From Chondrosia reniformis (taxonomy: Eukaryota; Porifera; Demospongiae; Chondrillida; Chondrillidae): a stretch of 64,000 bases of DNA. This document shows, piece by piece, positions 11,501 to 23,800 of this stretch. The stretch spans positions 186,001 through 250,000 of the forward strand of contig OX359201.1 in assembly GCA_947172415.1 (NCBI GenBank), in the 5' to 3' direction. Position 1 is the first letter of the stretch. Each line of letters opens with the position of its first letter. Below the pieces are notes generated by a model. The model ran no database searches, had not been told where the DNA came from, and saw only the letters and a list, made by a program, of their open reading frames with translations. The translations under genes were made by a program, and so were the position numbers.

Positions 11501-14500
11501 TGTCCCAAGTGAGAGTATATGAAAATGTGGTTCAACAGAAACACAATTTCCATGCAATTTTGGGTCCTGCTTGCAGCCGTGGTACGGAAGCAGTCGCCTT
11601 TGTGGCTGGCGAAATGAACCTGCTACAAGTAAGTACTCAATATATACGTTATATATGTCTGAAGTACCGTGTTAAAGTATATAACACCTTCATGTGAATA
11701 CGTTAAGATGTATGTCTTGACTGGACCACGCGCATACTAGTAAAGATATGATGTAGAGTCTGCTATTAATAAACAAGAACACCCAATGACTGAGAATTTA
11801 ACAGAAATGTACAGTGCAGTAAATACTGAATTAGTTAGTTAAGTGCCTGGAATTTGCAAGTTATTGATATCAACATTATAGCCCTAACCCAAATTTATCT
11901 GTTACCATAGCAACATATTTTGTTATTTGCACACATGCTGTCATTGGTATCCTGTATATATAGCTATTGAGGTAGCCAATGCAACCATAGTGTCAGCTGT
12001 ATAGTAACCATTCAGTAGGTGTAGGATGGTCTGGTACACTTGTAGGCAGTCGTATACCTTAACCATCATGACACCTCTATTGAGGTAGCCATGGCAACCA
12101 TAATGTCAAACTCTGCCTTATATACATGAATAAGTGTTGAATTACTATTTTGTGATTCACAAACCGGTTGCCTTCCAGCTGTATAGTAAACATGCACTGG
12201 GCAATGCAACCGTTGAATTATTACTAACTACTGTCCTTGTTTATATATATATATATATATACATCATCACCCATCCACCTATCTCTCCATACATCCATCC
12301 ACCCATCTCTCCACCCAACCATCCATCCTTTGATTCCCTCTCCACAGATCTCCTACACTGCCTCAGGTCCATATCTGTTCAATCACACTATAAACCCATA
12401 CTTCTACTCAATGCAACCTCTCGTCTTCTATTACAACGATGCCTATATTGCACTCTTCAAGGAGTACAATTGGAACAGGATAGCAGTGATCCACCAGGTT
12501 GACCATCTTCTCTCAGAGGTAGGTACACAAGCCAGACAGTCTCCTCTCACTTGAGGTAGCCCTCAATGAACAGAGAGACACTTCCTGTAAGAGTGTGTGT
12601 GTGTGTGTTGTTGGACAGGGGTTTCCCCCAGATAAGCTGGCCTTGATAGTGATTATCTTGTGTTGTGAGAGACCCCCACTTCTGAGTGTGTGACCACTAT
12701 GGGATGGCTGGACCTCTTTGGGTCCGCTGATTAGAGGCAGTACCTAGTAATGTAAGCTGTTTGGGTAGTGTTGAATGTTGAATTTCATTTTTGTGGGAGC
12801 TTGAGTTACACCTAGCAAATAGTTTGTACATAGAATGCGTATCCTAGCAACACTTACTTTTACAAATGGCTGCTCTATTTATACAGGCTGCTGCTGATCT
12901 TGTTGCCAAAATTAGAAAAGAAATGAAAAGCACTGTCATTTTGGAAGCTAGCTTTTCAGGGGATGCGGCTGGTGTATTCAATCAGTTGAAAGTACGTGGC
13001 ACATTCAAAAAGTGTCACATTTTCTTATCATTTTGTGTTGGTATTAGTGTCACTTCTGTCACCTATGTCACATGCCACTTCTGTCACCTATGTCACATGT
13101 CACTTCTGTCACCTATGTCACATGTCACTTCTGTCACCTATGTCACATGTCACTTCTGTCACCTATGTCACTTCTGTCACCTATGTCACATGTCACTTCT
13201 GTCACCTGTGTCACATGTCACTTCTATCACCTATGTCATTTGTCTGATTAACCTACATATGTTTGGAGCCATTGATGTTTAATGTCTGTCATCATCTAAA
13301 TACAGGATGCCAATGCTCGAATAATTGTGGCGCTCTTTTACAACAGTGTTGCCAATGAATTCTGGTGTAAAGTAGGTTACTGACTTTCACCAGATCCACA
13401 ATGTCTGCCCTCATTGAATTCCACATCTCCTCCTTGTGAATACTATAGGCTAGAGGAATGGGTTTGACAGGCGATGAGTACGTTTGGATTAGGGTAGCCT
13501 GGACAGGACCTGTCTTCGATAATACTGAGTTCTGTGGCAGAGAAGAGGTAAAGGACGCTGTTTATGGGGCTCTGGGAACACTTGGCAACGACCTCAACAT
13601 TCAAAACGATTCAAATGATGTGTTAATGTCTGGAATAGTAAGTGAAACAATTGCGTAGTCTATAGATATTGTATGCAGTGAAACTCAATTAGTACATACA
13701 ACGTACACTATCAAATTATTCTATGCACATCCTGCGTACTTGTATTTGTACATATACGTATGTTAGTTTGTTCTGTGTCATTATTGTCTCTTTCATGGTT
13801 GCTGTGTGTAGACAGTTAAGCAGTTTTACGAAAGGAGAAAATGTTATGAACACACCGCAGACAAAGATAATTTACCAAAAGCTGATGTTACATTGAAGGA
13901 CGGTTATGTGTACGATTCACTGTGGGCACTGGTGCTAATGTTAAACAACTCTATCAAGGAATTGGAGAACCGAAGTATGGACATTATGGACTACAGGTTT
14001 GGAGATAACGAGAAGGCTCATGAGTTTGCTGAAGTGTTCCAGGAACAGCTCAACTTGCTCAACTTTACAGGAATTTCGGTTAGGAGAATGTAAAGCTTCA
14101 TTTTAGGGACTTTTGTGAAACTGTCACCATAGAGACATAGAGAAACTGTCACCATAGAGACATAGAGAAACTCTAACATAGAGAAATCTTTCCATTTAAT
14201 TTACCAAATCTTTGTATAGCACACATATACTTATACACTTTAATATACATTAATACACAACATATGCATGCATTCAAATGGTTTATTGTACCTCTAGGGT
14301 CCTGTGATGTTTAATTCATCCGATGGAGAGCGTATCTATCCAAATGTTGAAGTTCTACAATACAATAATAGTGAGTTGTATGTTGATCGAATTGTGTGAA
14401 TGTGATTATGAGTGTGTGTACGTATCTATAGATGGAACACAGTCCATAGTTAGCATATTTGAAACTGCTTCACAGACAGTCAAAGATAATAGGATAACGT

Positions 14501-17091
14501 TCAGAGGTACGTACCATTTTGTTAATGCATACACTAAATGTATATACATTTGATTATGCAATCACATGTTTCTATGCCAAATCCTTTAGGTGATCGTGTC
14601 CCTCGCGATGCACCAGACCCCATATATAAGTACTATTCACTGGAAGCATCTCTGGCTACAGCTGTAATTGCAGGAGTTGGCATCATCTTGGCAATAACCT
14701 GCATTTTGTTTGCCTTATATTTCAGAAAACACAAGTTTGTTGACAAAAGATGGTGTATATAGGGGGGGGCTTGTATCTAGGATCAGGGCTGCATAGAGGG
14801 GGCTTGTGTCTAGGATCAGGGCTGCATAGAGGGGGCTTGTGTCTAGGATCAGGGCTGCATAGAGGGGGGCTTGTATCTAGGATCAGGGCTGCATAGAGGG
14901 GGACTTGTATCTAGGATCAGGGCTGCACAGAGGGGGGCTTGTGTCTAGGATCAGGGCTGCATAGAGAGAGGGCTTGTATCTAGGATCAGGGCTGCATAGA
15001 GGGAGGGCTTGTGTCTAGGATCAGGGCTGCATAGAGAGAGGGCTTGTGTCTAGGATCAGGGCTGCATATAGGGGGGCTTGTATCTAGGATCAGGGCTGCA
15101 TAGAGGGGGGCTTGTATCTAGGATCAGGGCTGCATAGAGGGGGGCTTGTATCTAGGATCAGGGCTGCATAGAGGGGGACTTGTATCTAGGATCAGGGCTG
15201 CACAGAGGGGGGCTTGTGTCTAGGATCAGGGCTGCATAGAGAGAGGGCTTGTATCTAGGATCAGGGCTGCATAGAGGGGGGGCTTGTATCTAGGATCAGG
15301 GCTGCATAGAGGGAGGGCTTGTATCTAGGATCAGGGCTGCATAGAGGGGGGCTTGTATCTAGGATTATTAAATGTTTTAACAAACTAAATAATTACTAAT
15401 AGAATTATAATTTTTTCCCATAAAGTATTGTTAATGCTAATTGGCTATAAGGGCTAGGGTTAGGGTTAGGTAATGTTATAAGGTTTTGACCACAATTCAA
15501 TTGTGTTTAATGTCAAAGTATAACTTGTGTATACCATCTCCTTATATGGCGCAGGCTATTCAAGCGTAGCACTCAACGACTGAATATAGTCATTGGTGTT
15601 GGAATATGCATCGGTCTCTTCAGTGATGTGCTATACGGGATGATGGCAGCCTTATTTGGGAGGTCATTAAACGTGGAGAACAAGGTGGCCTTGACTGTAG
15701 TGTGTAATGTAAGTGATTGTCACTTTCATAAAGAAGGTTTGTATGGTGTAACGTACGTATATCATCTGCATTTTGTAGTTTGGAAGATGGTTTACTCACA
15801 TTGGATTCATAATGGCATTCGGAAGTCTTCTCTTGAAGACTTGGAGGATCTACAGAATATTCTGCAATCCATCACTCAGGAAAAGGGTACATAATATGAA
15901 TACGGCAGATATTTACATATTTAAATTTCAACTTTCTTTTTTAGAACTATCTCTCCGATCAGTACTTGATATTTGTTGTCTTGCTAATGTTGGGCATTTT
16001 GGTTGTGTACTTGTCCATTTGGACTGGTGTGAGCCCGTCGGAATGGCATGAGTTTGAATTCATCAATCCAGTAAGATCATTATCCATATTATGTTGTGAC
16101 ATTGTGCAATAACTCCTCCCCTTTTCACTTATGAGGGTAGCCATTTTGTATGTACGTATATAGCTCCAGTTAATGTCTGTATCAATACATGTTGCAGTCA
16201 TATTGCTCTTGCAACTGAGCAAAATGGCTGTAAATGCCACTGGTGTCCCTAACCTTTGAACTCTAAATTCTACCATTTTAGGAAAATTCTTCTATGATTT
16301 TCAACTATTACAAATGCAGGGAAAGTGACTTGACTCGATTTATTGTATTTCACTGTATCTTTGGTCTGGTGTACACTCTTCTCCTCCTCTTTGGACTGTT
16401 TATGGCTATTCAAATAAACAAGAATATTCAGTACTTTCATCGCAAGTACAGCGACACACCACTGGTGAATGTGTCTGCTGTCTTGGCATTTGTCTTTTTC
16501 CCAGTTGGAACAATTTTGTACTGGATCTTAGAGTATGAGTTTATTGACTTTGTAATCCTCTCTACCATCCTGAGGGACGCCCCCTGGATGTTGGCCATGC
16601 TCTGCTTCATATTCCTCCCCATGGTATACTCACTGATCAAGACCAAAGGCAAGGGTTACAACTTCAGAAAGTCATCCATAGCAAGCGATTCTGTCATGTT
16701 TGGCACTAGAAGATTCAGTCACAGCAGTCTCCAAATACCAGGCTTTATTGGGAGGAGGACTTCTATAGCAAGCAGCACCAGCACCAACTCCAACAAAGAT
16801 GATTCAGACTTTAAGGCAGCAGCAAGGAGATGTTCCTTGGAGCCAGTTTTAGAAGAACAACCTCAAGAGAGGAGAACTAGAGTGGTGTTTAGCAAACCTT
16901 CAAAGTATAATAATAGACGTAGGAGTCTTGATGATGAAGTATTTCTTACAGACAATACCCCCCCGTCTACTCATTCAAACTGTGGTCCACGGCCTATGAC
17001 AGTGGAAGAGAAACAGCAAAGAACTTCAATTCTGAAAAGAACAGCGTCTGGTAACTTATTGGATAAGAAACATGTACAGTTTACACAATAG
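8532..17091 (+). CDS. GABA-B-type class C G-protein-coupled receptor, 14 exons
   Basis: About 924 residues. Exons: 8532-8858, 11488-11628, 12348-12518, 12887-12991, 13306-13371, 13449-13637, 13812-14078, 14298-14370, 14432-14506, 14590-14752, 15555-15708, 15779-15886, 15945-16070, 16282-17091; phases are consistent. A signal peptide ([13 protein letters not shown]...) precedes a Venus-flytrap ligand domain (residues about 45-470) with [30 protein letters not shown] and [16 protein letters not shown]. Seven membrane segments follow (about 480-760), with [16 protein letters not shown] and SDQYLIF in the second intracellular loop region, as in GABA-B receptors. The C-terminal tail of about 150 residues is serine- and arginine-rich. 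The domain order and best motif matches are GABBR; the ligand cannot be told from sequence. No sushi domain and no clear coiled coil were seen. An AATAAA lies at 17314. Confidence 0.9.
9343..9475 (+). repeat. Direct repeat, copy 1 (intron 1 of the GPCR gene)
   Basis: This segment of about 130 bp beginning CCAAAAGATGCACCATTTAA recurs at about 10303 with few differences, roughly 1 kb apart. Between the copies a 29-bp phrase (CTGTCCAACTCCTGGTCATC plus flank) is also duplicated, near 9485 and 9539. Confidence 0.8.
10303..10448 (+). repeat. Direct repeat, copy 2 (intron 1 of the GPCR gene)
   Basis: Second copy of the segment at 9343, differing by single-base changes and a short insertion (GCTTATACGTAT) before the ATCTCTCCACCTG tail. 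It could be a local segmental duplication or two insertions of one element; no terminal repeats were seen. Confidence 0.8.
10946..11465. repeat. Polypyrimidine CT-rich minisatellite (GPCR intron 1)
   Basis: Repeats of CTCCTGCCACTCCCCC with TTCCTCCT or ATCCTCCTCCCC variants. It lies 20-540 bp upstream of the exon 2 acceptor (CCTGCAG at 11487) on the transcribed strand, so the intron 3' end is almost pure pyrimidine. Proline/leucine-rich frames through it are artefacts. Confidence 0.9.
13048..13240. repeat. Short tandem repeat, GTCACCTATGTCACATGTCA type (GPCR intron 4)
   Basis: About eight imperfect copies of a unit near 25 bp built from CACTTCTGTCACCTATGTCA, filling most of the intron between exons 4 and 5. 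Confidence 0.85.
14763..15365. repeat. 31-33 bp minisatellite (GPCR intron 10)
   Basis: About 19 copies containing TATCTAGGATCAGGGCTGCA followed by a G run of variable length. It starts about 10 bases after the donor of exon 10 and occupies most of the first three quarters of the intron. Confidence 0.95.
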
Positions 17092-17817
17092 TTTCCATGG
17101 CAACCCAAGGTGAGAATGTCCATGACTTAATATAGCACAAATGTAAAATTCATCTTGATAATCTCTTTCATACAGTTCCCAAAATCTGATCTCTTCATTA
17201 GAAACCTTTTTATTTTATAAAACGTGTACATTAAATATTTTATTTGTATTATACAGTTTGTTAATGTAATTCTTTAACTATTTTATTTTTGCAAGTGCCA
17301 TTTCAGTAATTTAAATAAATGTCAAAGTGTATCTGATCATGTGACTGGTAGTGAGATGTTGGACCATAATTGTAATGACTCAAAGGGAGTGTATATAGGA
17401 TTCACAGAAGATCAAGATAAAGAAAAAGACAGACTCCCAGGATCACTGATGAAGGGTGGAATTCCCAGAAAGGGCTGTCTGACCCAGTGGAAAAGATGAA
17501 AGAAGGAAGAAAAGACTCCTGTATCTTCATCCAAAGCTCTCTTCAGGTTTAGTTCCCCTATAGGCTCTTTTACAGAATAGGCATAGCATGTAGGAAAATG
17601 GTATATTAGATTTTTCATATATGCACAAATAATCTAAAATAACATTTCCTAGATGTGGTTAAGTAACATCAATATTGTGTTTACCTTGCACTGTACACAT
17701 CTACAATTAGCAAACTTACATATAATAACAATTAGCATATAATAAATACAAATGAGAACGGCAATATACGTATAGACAAATGATATCATTGTACAACGTG
17801 AGGCAGTGACAGTCAGG
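17092..17817. other. Convergent intergenic region, GPCR and docking-protein genes
   Basis: The two genes meet tail to tail here. AATAAA at 17314 fits polyadenylation of the plus-strand GPCR. A copy of dispersed repeat family 1 lies at 17405-17600. No further coding sequence was seen. Confidence 0.6.
17405..17600 (+). repeat. Dispersed repeat family 1, near-full copy
   Basis: Runs from GACTCCCAGGATCACTGATG through GAAGGGTGGAATTCCCAGAA, CTCCTGTATCTTCATCCAAA and TTAGTTCCCCTATAGGCTCT to an ACAGAATAGGCATAGCATGT tail. It is the most complete copy together with that at 50600. No open reading frame or clear terminal repeat was seen, so a short non-autonomous element is likely. Confidence 0.8.
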
Positions 17818-20800
17818 TCAATATCTCATGTGCGCAACATGAGTAGTATGTGAAGATGGAGAGTCTTGCAAAAGAGTGCCACCGGTTCCTTTCATCTTGC
17901 AACTTCGTACTTGTTCAAAGGCTAGCTGTTGGTGACTTGAGGGAATTCCCCTATGCCTAGCCCCTGCAGCCAGGGCCTGTCCCACAGTCTTCACATCAAG
18001 AGTCCTGGTGAGGTGATTGTCTGGTTTGGCCAGACCCTCAGAATCAACACGTTGGAGAGACTGTCTGCTACGAGGTGGGACAGGGGGCGGGTCTTGACCC
18101 GTTGGGCTGGTCGCCAAAGCCATTGCATCATCACATGTGGGTGTGGATTTCTTGCGCCGTGTACTGCTATGTGGCGAGGTATCACTATTCTGTGAGGTCT
18201 GACTGTCAAAACGCTTCACCTTGTCCTTAAACACGTTAAAGGTCTGTTGAGCATCCTCAAAACCTCTTCCAGAAAATGATTGGGATCTCTCGGGTGCACC
18301 GGACGGCAGACTAGTCTTCTCTCCGACTGCAATTCTCTTCAACTTCTTCTTCTGAGCTATGGGTACACGAGGAGGAACAGCTGGAGCCTCCATTGGCTTG
18401 AGGTAGTCTTGAGCAGCTGTGCAGCTGGTAAATGAGGCCTGTCTCTCAACCGCTCTCATGCTTCCGTGAGGTCTTCTCTCCCATGCACTGTTGGTGGGTA
18501 TTTGGTTGGATTGCTCAAGTGGGTTAGATTGTGTTAAAGATAGTGACTGGTGGACCTGTCTCTGTGGTACGTTGGGAGGCTGGTTACCATTGTTTGGTTG
18601 GGGACAGGAGGAGGACTGATATGGCAGTCTGAGATTGGGGGATGCAAACACACTATTTGGAGGATAGCTATATCCTTGAGATACCTGATTGGGCGAGTAA
18701 AACTGTTGGTTTCCTGAGAACATCGGATGAACATTAGGATGAGAAAATGAAGGCATTCTTGCAAAATTAAAAGTAGGTGTTGTCATCCCTTGAGGAGTGG
18801 GCATCGCCATCCCTTGGGGAGTGGGCGTCGCCATCCCTTGGGGAGTGGGCGTTGCCATCCCTGGAGGAGTGGGCGTTGCCGTCCCTTGAGGAGTGGGCGT
18901 TACAGTCCCCTGTTGGTATAAGGTGTTGCTGCCAGGAACTGAAGTTTGGGACACTGGGTGGATGGAGGGTGTAGCCATACTGGTGGGAGTGCTGACTGGA
19001 TGAAGGGGAGGGACCATGCCAGGCAGTTGTCCATGGGAAGCCATCATGTAAAGTTGTGCAATGTGGGCGGCGTGTGGCTGCGCTGGGTAGTTTGGGGGAA
19101 ATGGCCACATGTAAGGAGAAAAACCACTTGGATACATGTTTGGTGGATAGCCATGCCAACCAGGGTTGTCAAGAGGCGGCTGGTTAGTGTACAGGGATGA
19201 AGCTGGGTTGTCAAGAGGTGGCTGGTTAGTGTACAGGGATGAAGCTGGGTTGTCAAGAGGTGGCTGGTTAGTGTACAGGGATGAAGCTGGGTTGTCAAGA
19301 GGCGGCTGGTTAGTGTACAGGGATGAAGCTGGGTTGTCAAGAGGCGGCTGGTTAGTGTACAGGGATGAAGCTGGGTTGTCAAGAGGTGGCTGGTTAGTGT
19401 ACAGGGATGAAGCTGGGTTGTCAAGAGGCGGCTGGTTAGTGTACAGGGATGAAGCTGGGTTGTCAAGAGGCGGCTGGTTAGTGTACAGGGATGAAGCTGG
19501 GTTGTCAAGAGGCGGCTGGTTAGTGTACAGGGATGAAGCTGGGTTGTCAAGAGGCGGCTGGTTAGTGTACAGGGATGAAGCTGGGTTGTCAAGAGGCGGC
19601 TGGTTAGTGTACAGGGATGAAGCTGGGTTGTCAAGAGGTGGCTGGTTAGTGTACAGGGATGAAGCTGGGTTGTCAAGAGGCGGCTGGTTAGTGTACAGGG
19701 ATGAAGCTGGGTTGTCAAGAGGCAGCTGGTTAGTGTACAGGGATGAAGCTGGGTTGTCAAGAGGCGGCTGGTTAGTGTACAGGGATGAAGCTGGGTTGTC
19801 AAGAGGTAGCTGGTTAGTGTACAGGGATGAAGCTGGGTTGTCAAGAGATGAACTTGAGACTCTTAAGGCAGAACTATTCTCCAATAAACCTGATACTGAG
19901 GTTTCTCCAGTATGGGGGACTGGGGTAGTTTCTCCAGTATGGGGGACTGGGGTAGTTTCTCCAGTATGGGGGACTGGGGTAGTTTCTCCAGTATGGGGGA
20001 CTGGGGTAGTTTCTCCAGTATGGGGGACTGGGGTAGTTTCTCCAGTATGGCGGACTGGGGTAGTTTCTCCAGTATGGGGGACTGGGGTAGTTTCTCCAGT
20101 ATGGCGGACTGGGGTAGTTTCTCCAGTATGGCGGACTGGGGTAGTTTCTCCAGTATGGCGGACTGGGGTAGTTTCTCCAGTATGGCGGACTTGATCTAGT
20201 TCATCTGGAGGCATGGAAAGTGAGTCCTGGGTCTCCTTTTGTTCCAAAGGGTTGCTATTTTCCTTCTCCTCTAGAAGGAAACCCCCTAACTGATGTAAAG
20301 GGGAAGCCCCTAGGGGAATTCCTAGATGTTGCAAAGAGGGAATCCCCAACAGCTGTAAAGCAGCAACTGACTGGTGTAGAGAGTTATATTCATCTGGCAT
20401 TTGAAAAACGCTGCTATTGTCCCCTGGCTTTAGCGAGGTATAGCTGCAGGGGAGCGACTGCTGGAAGGACTCACTAGAGACAGCGACAGCAAAGCCTCCA
20501 TTGTAAACCTTTGTCTGCATGGATGGAGTAGCCATTACCTTACTAAATTCACCAAGTGTATTACTAACATCAGACTGTTGTGTCTGTCGCTCTGAAGATA
20601 GTTCATCGTCACTTTCTTCAATATTAGGACATACATTGTCTTCAGTTTCTTCCAAAATGGTTTCTTTAGCAATTGGTTTTGTAATAGAACCCGAATTCAT
20701 TTGCTCTGATGGGTTGTCTGACACTAAAAGCACCTCATAAGTATGGTTCTCCCCCTCTCTGGAATCCTTCTCCTTGTTCACTGGGGGAGGACTGTCTGTT

Positions 20801-23800
20801 GCAATGGCATTGCTGGGTGAGGTGGCTCTTCTGTAGCTCTCACGTGAAACTCTCCTGTAGGATTTTGGTTGCTGTGTGGTCTTAAGCTTGACTGCTGGAT
20901 CCACCGGCTTGATTGCTGCCTCCACCGGCTTGACTGCTGCCTCCACAGGCTTGACTGTTGGCTCCACCGGCCTGACTGCTGCCTCCACAGGCTTGACTGC
21001 TGCCTCCACAGACTTGACTGCTGGCTCCACAGACTTGACTGCTGGCTCCACCAGCTTGACTGCTGGATCCACCGGCTTGACTGCTGGCTCCACCGGCCTG
21101 ACGGCTGCCTCCCCAGGCCTGACTGCTGGATCCACAGGGTTGTCTATTGGATCCTTCAGGAATGGTTTTGGAGGGAGTTCAGGAGCTTCCTCTATGGCAT
21201 GTAGAATATTAAAGTATTCAGGGAGAAAATCTTTGGGTGGGAGTGGCGGTGGCGGTGAGGGGCTACTTGGAGGGGGCGGGGTGTGGGTGGACTGTGTTGA
21301 GCTGGATACTGTACCAGTTGAACGTGTGAGATTAGAATATGCACTGTCTTCAGAAAGGTTTTCTTCTTGTTTAAGAGTTGAGGCACTACTACTTTGAACA
21401 GAAAGCAGCTGATGATCTCTTTCTACAGCAGTCCACTGATCACAAGTTTGTGTTCCTATGGTAACCATGCTCCCAACTGGCTTGCTAGATTTCATGTGAC
21501 TGTCATGTGACATGTGTGCACTGTTTACCATGTGACTGTCATGTGACACATGTGTGCCATTGGTCATGTGACTGGCTTGTGATCCCTTAGCCTGATGCTT
21601 GGTTAAATGGTGTTGGCCATTTGATTGGTCTTTTGACACTGATTCCAAAGAAGAAGCTCTAGAATTGTCTTCTATGGCAGAATCTTCTTCGGAATTGTTT
21701 CGCTGCTTATCACCAGAGGAAGTCCTTGAGCCAGGGTGGGCGGAGGGGTCCAGCCCTGCCACACCCCCCTCATCTCCAATAATGGGTAGATAGTCATGGT
21801 GGTTAAACTTGGGGTCTTTGTCTTTGGCAGCAACTGGTTGCTTAGCAACAGCAGCTGTCTGGCTCTCATACAGGGAACCCATTAAGCGTTTTCCACCACG
21901 AGGGTCGGCAACTGCAGTCTGTGACACCTCCTCTCTCTCCTCTGTCGTCTTGTCAAAGGACAGCTGCCAGGGCCAATTGAACGGACCTGTATTAATCATG
22001 GACCACCGGGACCGCTCGGGGATAGTCGGCTGCCCACTGGGTCCTCTCACTGACTGCTGGCGATACAGTTCTACACAGAGGAAGAGAGAGAGGCTTGTCA
22101 CAGATGCTGCAAACATGGACAGATTGCCAGACCATTACAGCTAGGGGAAAACATGGTATGTCCCCAAAGTTGGCATTTGCAACAAATTACATAATATCAC
22201 TAACCAATTAGGACCAGATTTAAATTCAATTTCAAAAAGTATTATATCATAGTTATGGTTACAAATGACATTTGACTGGAGTTTAAAAACAACTGAAGAT
22301 ATAAATGACTGATTGTTGATATAATGAAGAAGAGGACAGAAAGTTACACATCAGTGCTAAAGCTCTCCTTAATGGGTGTTCCTTTACCTTGAAAAGGTGA
22401 GCTTGACTGAGCAGAGGATGGCTGTGAGGTGACAGAGTTGGACCTGACATGACACTCATCTGGTTCATCCAGGAGCAGAGATTCCATATTGTCGAGGGAC
22501 TTGCGCTGGCTGCGTAGCTTGTATTGCTCAAATACCAACATTTTCCATCCAATCATAAACTTCTTCAAAGCGGCTTCTTCCATCTGAAACTGAAACAAAA
22601 GTCTAGAATCTCCCCTTCTACAAGGCAACAAGAAGAGGAAAGGATTAGAGCATAGCTGTGACATTTAAAGCACTAAAGGTAGATTCTAGAGTACTAGTGT
22701 GTAGATTGTAGATTCCTATACTGTTGGAAGCTCCACAACTAAAATAACAAGATGTACATTTGCAATATAAAGCATTGATACTGACTTTTTAATCTCCACA
22801 TTGAGTAGTTTAGCTGATTCACTGCTTTCTACAACACTAGCAATGCTGTCATACTCCCATATTTGGACTTCAAAGTCATTTGTAGTCTTGAGATACAGAC
22901 CCTTTTCACAAATGGAGAGCAGGTAGTCACCAGATATACCCAACTCTGCCGATCCTTCGCTACGTTTGACTGACACTCGATACACATCTAAAATGAGGGA
23001 TAGACATACATATATACTGTAGCATTACATTTCCAATTCTGATAAAGAGTATCAAGGGCTTCTGAATTAAAAACAAAGGTGGGTGGGGCAAATGTGGGAG
23101 GGGCAAATGTGGGCGGGGCTCACCTTTAAAAGCTTCCGGTTTGGGTTGCTCCTTTAAGCTTGCAAAGGCACTCATCCAAGTGTCTCTGTCAAAGACACTG
23201 GAACAAGAGAAAGTGATTAGCACCTGTCCCTCATAATACAGCTACAAGCGAGGAGGAGAGAAAATAACAAATACGTCACGTTAGCACTCTGTAATAAAAC
23301 TACTCCTAACACTGTCAAACACATGGGCCGACAGGCAGGGAGGCAGGCAGGTACGCAGGCAGGCAGGCAGGGAGGGAGGGAGGCAGGCAGGCAGGCAGGC
23401 AGGGAGGGAGGCAGGGAGGGAGGCAGGCAGGGAGGCAGGCAGGCAGGGAGGGAGGCAGGTAGGCAGGCACAAATCATATACAACAACTGAGCAAGGAACT
23501 GAAATAGGAAATGTATTTGTACTGAGTGTACCTGAGGGAGATATACACAAGTGTAGCAGAGGAGGAGGACAAGGCAACTGATGTTCCACTTTGCCTTCAG
23601 AGTCAAGTAACTTTAACACTTTTACAGAAATGAACAATCAGAATGTCATTGAAGTGATGTCACCACGAACAATACCATATAAGGTAATGTGCACTTGGTC
23701 ACTTATACCCAAATATTACAAACTATTTGTAGCTGTCCCACACTGAAGGTGTCTGGAGCTAAAGAGACTGATAGATATTAGGACTCCCACAGACAAGTCA

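Noticed and set aside
10843..11697. Proline/serine-rich 284-codon frame
   Set aside because: It runs through the CT-rich array; only its end (11488-11628) is a real exon, of the GPCR.
19890..20195. HTGE repeats as a zinc-finger linker array
   Set aside because: No cysteine or finger histidine pairs occur between the HTGE units.
19044..20199. Plus-strand 342-codon frame and a minus-strand shifted frame over the docking-protein repeats
   Set aside because: Shadows of the in-frame 42-bp and 27-bp coding repeats; the minus frame joined to PH-PTB exons is the real one.
23531..23607. Possible extra exon between the two PH exons of the docking protein
   Set aside because: It does not fit the phases on both sides; direct joining of 26122 to 23241 gives a complete PH domain (YAFE-LYYEGQVLITFS).
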